Below are positions 6,687-11,269 of a stretch of 11,269 bases of DNA, piece by piece (the stretch's first letter is position 1; the number at the start of each line of letters is the position of its first letter). Both the position numbers and the translations under genes were made by a program. The notes below the pieces were generated by a model. It was not told the origin of the DNA. It saw nothing but the letters and a program-made list of their open reading frames with translations, and searched no databases. Source of the stretch: Methylohalomonas sp964522485 (GTDB taxonomy: Bacteria; Pseudomonadota; Gammaproteobacteria; Methylohalomonadales; Methylohalomonadaceae); NCBI GenBank assembly GCA_964522485.1, contig CAZFUS010000083.1, positions 1-11,269 of the forward strand, in the 5' to 3' direction.

Positions 6687-6714
6687 TTGATTTATAAACA
6701 CCTGACAATTTAAT
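6687..6714 (+). promoter_or_regulatory. Candidate promoter for the double-propeller gene
   Basis: TTGATT (6687-6692), a 16-base spacer and TTTAAT (6709-6714) match sigma70 boxes at 4 of 6 and 5 of 6. This AT-rich patch lies just before the AAGGAAG ribosome site of the gene at 6735. No TAGAC/GTCTA operator is present, so control by the NemR-like repressor is not indicated. Confidence 0.4.
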
Positions 6715-6734
6715 TATGCATAAGGAAGAGACTC

Positions 6735-8675
6735 ATGAAAATTACCCGCTTATCTCTCGCTACTACTGCACTGGCCGGTCTGGGATTATTCTCAACCGCC
6801 GGCAGCGTGGCACAGTCCAACATTGAAAAAAATCTGGGCAAGCTGAATCTGCCGCCGGGCTTCGAGATCGACGTTTACGCCGAAGTGTCGAGCGCGCGCT
6901 CCATGGCGCTGGGTCAGTCCACCGGCACGGTGTTCGTCGGCACGCGCGGCAACAAGGTCTATGCCGTGGTAGACAAGGACAAGGATCGCAAGGCTGAAGA
7001 TGTCGTCACCATTCTCGACGATCTCAAGGTCGGCAATGGCGTCGCCATGCACCAGGGCAATCTCTATATCGCCGAACAGCACCGCATCGCGCGTTATCCG
7101 GCGCCCGGTTTCGATCTCAATCTGCCATTCGCCGAGATGCGCGAGGTAATCTACGACAAGCTGCCGGACAAGGATCACCATGGCTGGCGTTACATAGACT
7201 TCGGTCCGGACGGCAAGCTTTACGTCACCGTGGGCGCGCCCTGCAATATCTGCGAGGTCAATGATACCGAGGCAACCATCATCCGCATGAATCCGGACGG
7301 CTCGGACGCCGAGATCTACGCTCATGGCGTTCGCAATTCGGTCGGGCTCGACTTTCATCCGGACACCGATGAACTGTACTTCACTGACAACAACACCGAC
7401 ATGATGGGCGATGACAGGCCGCCGGGCGAACTCAATCACGCGCCGGAGAAGGGCCTGCATTTCGGATTTCCCTATTACGCCGGCGGCAGGGATCGGCATG
7501 ACGACTGGAAGGACAAGGAGCCGCCGCAGGATGTCACCTTCCCCGTGATGGAATTCCAGGCGCACACTGCCAATCTCGGTTTCAAGTTTTATACCGGCGA
7601 CATGTTCCCGGCCGAGTACCAGGGCGATGCGATCATCGCGCAGCATGGTTCCTGGAACCGTAGTTCACCGATCGGTTACAAGCTGATGCGCGTGAGCTTC
7701 GATGAAGATAACAACGTTACCGGCAAGGAAGTATTCATCGACGGCTGGCTTCAGGACGGCGAGGCCTGGGGCCGGCCCACGGACGTGCTGCAGCTCCCGG
7801 ACGGTTCGCTGCTCGTGTCCGACGACTACGCCGGCGTGATCTACCGCATCAGCTATACCGGCGGGGAGGCCAGTGACAAGACAGCGGCAGCGGCATCAAC
7901 TGCAAACAAGATCAACGGTCTGCAGATGCCGGAGTCCGCCGTGGCACATCCGGACGGTCGTGTGTTTGTCAGCGAGATCGGTGAATTCGGCAAGGACGGC
8001 GACGGCAGGATCACCGTTATCAATAATGACGCGAGCAAAACGACGCTGACCGAGGGACTCGACGATCCCAAGGGTATTGATCTCTGGAATGACGCGCTCT
8101 ATGTCGCCGACAACACTCGCGTCGTTAAAGTCACGCTGGACGGACAGACAAGTGTCATCGCAGCGCCGGATGATTTTCCGGCCCCGCCGCAGTTCCTGAA
8201 CGATATCGAGATCGACGGCAAGGGCAATGTCTACGTTTCCGACAGCGGCAAGGACGACGGCAGCGGCAGTGGTATCTACAGTATCACTCAGGACGGCGAG
8301 GTCACGGAAGTAATCGGCAGCGGCTCTGGCGTGAAGCGCCCGAACGGTCTGCTGATGGACGGCAACGGCCAGATGCTGGTCGCCGACTTCGGCAGCGGCG
8401 ATCTGTATCGGCTGGATCTCAACAGCAAGAAGCTGACCGGCCTTAATCAGGGCCTTGGTGCTGCTGACGGTCTGGTACGCGACGGTCGCGGTTATCTGTA
8501 CGTGTCGGACTGGGAAAACGGCAAGGTCTGGCAGCTAACCGATCCCAGAGCGACACCGCAACTGCTTCAGGAAGGTTATCAGGCGGCCGCTGACATCGGT
8601 CTTGCGCCGGGCGGCGGGCACCTGTTGATGCCGGACATGAAGGCCGGTGAACTGCACTACCTGCCGATTCAGTAA
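6735..8675 (+). CDS. Exported double beta-propeller: sorbosone dehydrogenase-like domain fused to an SMP-30/NHL-like domain
   Basis: This 646-residue protein begins with a Sec signal peptide (charged start, hydrophobic 7-23, likely cleavage after SVA at 26). Residues about 35-375 resemble the L-sorbosone/glucose dehydrogenase family (COG2133), which is normally PQQ-dependent and periplasmic. Visible signatures are NLPPGFEI, GNGVAM, DHHGWRYIDFGPDGKLYVTVG (147-167) with His148/His149 as catalytic-base candidates, CNIC (170-173), GVRNSVGLDFHP (198-209) and WGRPTDV (345-351). A short Ala/Thr/Ser-rich linker (about 378-392) follows. Residues about 393-646 are a second propeller with repeated PNGLLMDGNGQMLVADFGSG- and DGRGYLYVSDWENG-like blades, resembling SMP-30/gluconolactonase or NHL repeats. 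If the first domain oxidises an aldose-like substrate to a lactone, the second could open the lactone; this is inference. Ribosome site AAGGAAG precedes the ATG. PQQ dependence is not shown by sequence alone. Confidence 0.82.
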   Translation: MKITRLSLATTALAGLGLFSTAGSVAQSNIEKNLGKLNLPPGFEIDVYAEVSSARSMALGQSTGTVFVGTRGNKVYAVVDKDKDRKAEDVVTILDDLKVGNGVAMHQGNLYIAEQHRIARYPAPGFDLNLPFAEMREVIYDKLPDKDHHGWRYIDFGPDGKLYVTVGAPCNICEVNDTEATIIRMNPDGSDAEIYAHGVRNSVGLDFHPDTDELYFTDNNTDMMGDDRPPGELNHAPEKGLHFGFPYYAGGRDRHDDWKDKEPPQDVTFPVMEFQAHTANLGFKFYTGDMFPAEYQGDAIIAQHGSWNRSSPIGYKLMRVSFDEDNNVTGKEVFIDGWLQDGEAWGRPTDVLQLPDGSLLVSDDYAGVIYRISYTGGEASDKTAAAASTANKINGLQMPESAVAHPDGRVFVSEIGEFGKDGDGRITVINNDASKTTLTEGLDDPKGIDLWNDALYVADNTRVVKVTLDGQTSVIAAPDDFPAPPQFLNDIEIDGKGNVYVSDSGKDDGSGSGIYSITQDGEVTEVIGSGSGVKRPNGLLMDGNGQMLVADFGSGDLYRLDLNSKKLTGLNQGLGAADGLVRDGRGYLYVSDWENGKVWQLTDPRATPQLLQEGYQAAADIGLAPGGGHLLMPDMKAGELHYLPIQ

Positions 8676-8691
8676 AACCACCAGCTTAAAA

Positions 8692-8715
8692 CATGCCGGA
8701 CATTGTTCCGGCATG
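8692..8715 (+). terminator. Palindrome after the double-propeller gene, probable terminator
   Basis: A perfect 9-bp inverted repeat CATGCCGGA/TCCGGCATG with a 6-base loop lies 17 bases after the stop codon and is followed by ATTTCC. The T-run is short, so it may be a transcript-end stabiliser as much as a terminator. It shares its CATGCCGG core with the hairpins at 6635-6657 and 9061-9110. Confidence 0.5.
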
Positions 8716-8760
8716 ATTTCCAGTGACATTCAATTATCAGTAACAGCGAATCGAACGCTG

Positions 8761-8963
8761 TTCACAAGGATACCATAGCAGGCGTGCCGTTAATCTCGGC
8801 ACTCGTGATCAGCGAGGAATGTTGCGGTCTGTCCGCGCCCGGCTTTTTCAGCAAGGCACGCAAGCTCGGCCTTTATAAAGGCCCGGACAGCGGCGTCAAG
8901 GCAACTGAGTTCCACCGGCAGGAACTTAAACGCGCTGTTGCTTACTAGAGAACAGAAAGGAAT
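8761..8963 (+). pseudogene. Truncated, degenerate copy of the gene at 9957-10307
   Basis: From about 8775 to 8948 the sequence aligns without gaps to the C-terminal half of the intact gene at 9957-10307. Examples are GFFSKARKLGLYKGPDSG against GFFSKSRKLGLYKGPDSG, and the shared EFHRQELKRAVAY. More than ten amino-acid replacements are present, several of them non-conservative (Arg to Cys, Gly to Cys, Lys to Glu). The Trp codon TGG after VAY has become a TAG stop (8946-8948). Weaker similarity extends to roughly 8761 and 8963. The first half of the gene and any start codon are missing, so this is a remnant. Confidence 0.85.
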
Positions 8964-9060
8964 TGAACAATCGCTGATCGCAACAGCTCATATGAAATCC
9001 AAGCGGCATGAGTGGTTGAAAACAGTATCCTTAAGGAAATTCTGATTAAGTCTTTTTACT

Positions 9061-9110
9061 GTCATGCCGGGCTTGACCCCGGATCGTGGTCCGGGGCAGG
9101 CTCCGGCATT
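9061..9110. repeat. Long hairpin repeat with CATGCCGG ends
   Basis: The arms 9064-9083 and 9090-9109 pair over about 19 bp with two single-base bulges (A9076, T9102) around the loop 9084-9089. The sequence is of the kind found dispersed many times in some proteobacterial genomes (CATGCCGG…CCGG…CCGGCAT), from general memory. It is directly followed by a terminator hairpin, and then by ACTGGATACCGG (9151-9162), a near inverse complement of the repeat's end CCGGCATTCAGT (9103-9114). This suggests a larger palindromic element that continues into the gap. Confidence 0.65.
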
Positions 9111-9120
9111 CAGTAAGACA

Positions 9121-9145
9121 AAGCCCGCCCTTAGGGCGGCTTTTT
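9121..9145 (+). terminator. Strong intrinsic-terminator-like hairpin within the repeat
   Basis: GCC(C)GCCC, the loop TTA, then GGGCGGC followed by TTTTT has the form of a rho-independent terminator on the plus strand. The stem is seven base pairs, with one extra C bulged in the left arm. No intact plus-strand gene directly precedes it; the nearest is the remnant ending near 8963. It is probably carried by the dispersed repeat. Confidence 0.6.
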
Positions 9146-9163
9146 AATTGACTGGATACCGGC

Positions 9164-9263
9164 NNNNNNNNNNNNNNNNNNNNNNNNNNNNNNNNNNNNN
9201 NNNNNNNNNNNNNNNNNNNNNNNNNNNNNNNNNNNNNNNNNNNNNNNNNNNNNNNNNNNNNNN
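9164..9263. other. Assembly gap of 100 Ns
   Basis: The run of unknown bases is exactly 100 long, a size scaffolders commonly use for gaps of unknown length. The left side ends inside a palindromic repeat. The right side begins within or at the stop codon of an aldo/keto reductase remnant. The true distance is unknown, and continuity across the gap should not be assumed. Confidence 0.9.
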
Positions 9264-9362
9264 TAGCGTATAGCCAACCGCCGTCGCTTTTTCGGCGATG
9301 GGAACGCGCTATCGAGTTTGGCGAGATCGCCATTGCTGAGCCTGTAATGCAACGGACTGCGG
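9264..9362 (-). pseudogene. C-terminal remnant of an aldo/keto reductase, duplicate of the gene at 10370-11227
   Basis: Read on the minus strand, HYRLSNGDLAKLDSAFPS then PKKRRRLAIR aligns with DIRLGNEDLTEIDNAFPP then PKKRRRLAIR at the end of the intact reductase. After Arg the next codon is TA plus an unknown base, so the original stop may lie exactly at the gap edge. Upstream of the Tyr-Arg, similarity fades within about five residues, and everything N-terminal, including the catalytic tetrad, is absent. It is therefore a non-functional fragment of about 30 codons. Confidence 0.8.
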
Positions 9363-9391
9363 ACAGCCAAGACAGTTGCCCCACGTATGAA

Positions 9392-9811
9392 TTAAAGGTG
9401 CTGCGCGGGTGCATCACCACGACCGTTTACAAACAGCCAGGCTGTGACGATGCCCCAGACACTATTGAAAATCAGCACAAACAGCCACGTCAACGCGCCC
9501 AGCTTGAGGCCCAGCATGCCCGCGTCCATTTTCACGGGAAACACGATCAGGCACTGCACTATTGACGGCGCCAGTCCGAAAATTAATCCTCGCAAGACTA
9601 TCGAACCGGTCAACACCGGCAGCAGAAACAGAAACCCAAAAATGCCGCCCCAGACCATCATGTTATAAATGAATGGCGGCGTGAGTGCCGGCGCGAGCGC
9701 AACACCGAAAGCCCCGGTGATGCCCAGTGCGCCAAACAACCAGAGTGTCAGCACCGTTGCCAGACCGCCGCCGCTGCCCGCCGCAAACGCCATTCCGATA
9801 CGATTAAGCAT
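9392..9811 (-). CDS. Conserved four-helix membrane protein of unknown function
   Basis: This 139-residue protein is rich in Gly, Leu, Phe and Trp. Four likely transmembrane segments are seen at about 6-28, 51-72, 74-92 and 103-128. Motifs include MVWGGIFGFLFLLPVL (52-67), RGLIFGLAPSIVQ (74-86) and GLKLGALTWLFVLIFNSVWG (101-120). I recall similar uncharacterised bacterial proteins but cannot name a family with confidence. The start at 9811 is supported by AAGGAG seven bases upstream on the minus strand. The gene is divergent from the one at 9957. It lies between the decayed and intact copies of the duplicated segment, and no terminator is evident beyond its stop. The last residues (NGRGDAPAQHL) form a short polar tail. 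No catalytic motif is visible. Confidence 0.75.
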   Translation of the reverse strand: MLNRIGMAFAAGSGGGLATVLTLWLFGALGITGAFGVALAPALTPPFIYNMMVWGGIFGFLFLLPVLTGSIVLRGLIFGLAPSIVQCLIVFPVKMDAGMLGLKLGALTWLFVLIFNSVWGIVTAWLFVNGRGDAPAQHL

Positions 9812-9858
9812 GATGCACTCCTTTTTATTGGCTTTAAATCACTACATTAGCAGATGCC

Positions 9859-9888
9859 TTGGCTGCGTTCAGTCCCGGCTGATATAAA
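9859..9888 (+). promoter_or_regulatory. Candidate promoter for the gene at 9957
   Basis: TTGGCT (9859-9864), an 18-base spacer and TATAAA (9883-9888) would start transcription near 9895, about 60 bases before the ATG at 9957. The match is moderate, and no operator-like palindrome overlaps it. Confidence 0.35.
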
Positions 9889-9956
9889 CATTGGATCCCT
9901 GCCATAGTATACACTGCACTCAATGCGGCTCATGCATAAAACAACTTTGGCTGTTC

Positions 9957-10307
9957 ATGGACGAAACCGAGCAACTACGTAATTATTTAAAAAAGGTCGC
10001 CCGTGGTGGACAGCCCGTGATCTACCGCGACGCCATCAATGCGCTCGGCCTCAAACCGCCGAATACCATTCATCAGCTGGCCATGCTGCTGGAGACATTG
10101 ATGGAAAAGGTTGCCGTAGCAGGCGTGCCGTTACTAGCGGCGCTCGTGATCAGCAAGGAACGCGGCGGTCTGCCTGCGCCTGGGTTTTTCAGCAAGTCAC
10201 GCAAGCTCGGCCTTTATAAAGGGCCGGATAGCGGCTCCAAGGCGGCTGAGTTCCACCGGCAGGAACTTAAACGCGCTGTTGCTTACTGGGGAACGGGGCA
10301 GGATTAG
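9957..10307 (+). CDS. Conserved hypothetical protein, intact copy of a duplicated gene
   Basis: The predicted protein has 116 residues, starting MDETEQLRNYLKKVARGGQP. The frame can be extended upstream to a TTG at 9891. That extension (Cys-rich, with HSIHCTQCGSC) has no ribosome site and looks untypical, so the ATG at 9957 is preferred. Its own ribosome site is also weak. The protein is soluble and basic. The first 45 residues (LKKVARGGQPVIYRDAINALGLKPPNTIHQL) resemble a small helical or winged-helix-like fold. They are followed by a hydrophobic strand, VPLLAALVISKERGGLPAPGFF, and an acidic-basic tail ending EFHRQELKRAVAYWGTGQD. I recall similar uncharacterised small proteins in other proteobacteria, but no function. 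It is convergent with the aldo/keto reductase, stop to stop separated by 62 bases. A truncated copy lies at 8761-8963. Confidence 0.75.
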   Translation: MDETEQLRNYLKKVARGGQPVIYRDAINALGLKPPNTIHQLAMLLETLMEKVAVAGVPLLAALVISKERGGLPAPGFFSKSRKLGLYKGPDSGSKAAEFHRQELKRAVAYWGTGQD

Positions 10308-10369
10308 ATATTGCTGCTGCCCGACGGTTCATAGGCCAACATAATCAATACCACAGGCTTTGTCTGTAC

Positions 10370-11227
10370 CTATCGTATGGCCAGTCGCCGCCTCTTTTTC
10401 GGCGGCGGGAAGGCGTTATCGATCTCGGTGAGATCTTCATTGCCGAGCCTGATATCCAGGGCGGCGTGATTTTCCCGGACATGCTCGGCGGTAGCGGCTT
10501 TCGGTATCACGATGACACCGGGCTGATGCAGTAGCCACGCAAGCGCGATCTGTGCCGGCGTTGCCTTATGCCGTTCCGCAATCGATTGCAGCGTCGAATG
10601 CGACAACAGACTGTTGCGGCCTTTCGACGGGTGCTCCAGCGGTGAATAGGCCATGATCGGAATATTGTATTCGCGGCACCAGGGCAGCAGATCCCACTCG
10701 AGACCGCGATGCTGCAGGTTATACAGTACCTGATTGGTAGCCACCGCCTCACCGCCCGGCATGGACATCCATTCTTCCATATCGCTGCGATCGAAATTGC
10801 TGACGCCGTAGTAACGGATCTTGCCGTCCTGCCGGAGCGACTGAAACACTTCCAGTGTTTCGCTCAAGGGTGTCGAGCCGCGCCAGTGCAGAAGGTATAA
10901 ATCAATGACATCCGTACCGAGCCTTTTCAGGCTGCGTTCACAGGCCTTGACCGCGCCCTTGCGCGTGGCGTTATGCGGATAGACCTTGCTGACGATGAAG
11001 ACCTCGGCGCGGCGGCCCCTGATGGCCTCGGCGATCAGTTCTTCGGCATTGCCGTCGCCATACATCTCGGCTGTATCAATCAGCGTCATCCCGAGATCCA
11101 GACCGGCACGAAGAGCGGCCAATTCATCGGGCCGGGACCCGGGCTTCTCACCCATGAACCAGGTGCCCTGGCCCAGAGCCGGCACGGTTTCACCGGAAGG
11201 CAGGCTTACCGATTGGATAGAGGTCAT
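10370..11227 (-). CDS. Aldo/keto reductase, YeaE-like (methylglyoxal reductase type)
   Basis: This 285-residue NADPH-dependent carbonyl reductase is of the aldo/keto reductase superfamily. The catalytic tetrad is complete: Asp51 and Tyr56 (DTAEMYGDG), Lys81 (VSKVYP) and His114 (LLHWRG). The cofactor region IPKAATAEHVREN is present near 247-259. The sequence follows E. coli YeaE closely from memory (GQGTW.MGE, LIDTAEMY, SKVYP, ATNQVLY, DLLPWC, MAYSPL), and YeaE reduces methylglyoxal. The last ten residues, PKKRRRLAIR, form an unusually basic tail; it is also preserved in the decayed copy at 9264-9362. No ribosome site precedes the ATG at 11227. A minus-strand TATAAA (11244-11239) lies so close that transcription may begin only a few bases before the start codon, but no good -35 box is seen. 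Function fits the carbonyl-detoxification theme of the left block. Confidence 0.88.
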   Translation of the reverse strand: MTSIQSVSLPSGETVPALGQGTWFMGEKPGSRPDELAALRAGLDLGMTLIDTAEMYGDGNAEELIAEAIRGRRAEVFIVSKVYPHNATRKGAVKACERSLKRLGTDVIDLYLLHWRGSTPLSETLEVFQSLRQDGKIRYYGVSNFDRSDMEEWMSMPGGEAVATNQVLYNLQHRGLEWDLLPWCREYNIPIMAYSPLEHPSKGRNSLLSHSTLQSIAERHKATPAQIALAWLLHQPGVIVIPKAATAEHVRENHAALDIRLGNEDLTEIDNAFPPPKKRRRLAIR

Positions 11228-11269
11228 AGGTCAATAATTTTATAGACAGTGCCCGATCAACGAAACAGT

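Noticed and set aside
9046..9420. Minus-strand frame running through the N gap
   Set aside because: It stays open only because unknown bases cannot give stops. The real content is the reductase remnant on one side and repeat sequence on the other.
9891..9956. Cysteine-rich N-terminal extension (TTG start) of the gene at 9957
   Set aside because: It has no ribosome site and lies in the likely promoter/leader, and the CxxC-like pattern appears fortuitous. The ATG at 9957 is favoured.
1..11269. CRISPR arrays, tRNA or rRNA genes, transposase genes, phage genes
   Set aside because: No regularly spaced repeats, no RNA-gene signatures and no transposase, integrase or phage motifs were found on either strand.

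Overview
The window looks like a draft-assembly scaffold from a gammaproteobacterium. The main gene block is GC-rich, its proteins resemble the Escherichia coli NemR, NemA, thioredoxin and YeaE families, ribosome binding sites are of AGGAG type, and there is a run of exactly 100 Ns. The assignment rests on family resemblance and composition only; no database search was possible.

Layout. Positions 1-808 are AT-rich and unlike the rest. On the minus strand they carry a decayed DUF4238-type gene split over three frames, followed by the promoter of a TetR regulator. Positions 809-6611 form the core: a NemR-like redox-sensing repressor, then a co-directional gene train. The train encodes a 63-residue acidic protein, thioredoxin, an Old Yellow Enzyme ene-reductase, two short-chain dehydrogenases, a DJ-1/PfpI-superfamily protein and a zinc-free quinone oxidoreductase. 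TAGAC/GTCTA inverted repeats lie at the repressor's own promoter and just upstream of the small acidic gene. A separate gene at 6735-8675 encodes an exported double beta-propeller (sorbosone dehydrogenase-like plus SMP-30-like) between two CATGCCGG-type hairpins.

Positions 8676-9391 are a rearranged stretch: a truncated copy of a downstream gene, a hairpin repeat with a strong terminator, the assembly gap, and a truncated copy of an aldo/keto reductase C-terminus. Intact versions of both follow at 9957-10307 and 10370-11227, in the same convergent arrangement. The segment therefore looks like an old duplication with one copy decaying. A four-helix membrane protein of unknown function (9392-9811, minus) lies between the copies.

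Working model (inference). The repressor keeps the Cys and Lys positions that E. coli NemR uses to sense hypochlorite and electrophiles. Its targets reduce activated alkenes (OYE), quinones (MDR), carbonyls (SDRs) and disulfides (thioredoxin), and may handle glyoxals (DJ-1 family). This would be an enlarged nemRA-type locus for reactive electrophile stress. The YeaE-like reductase at the right edge fits the same theme but is transcribed separately.
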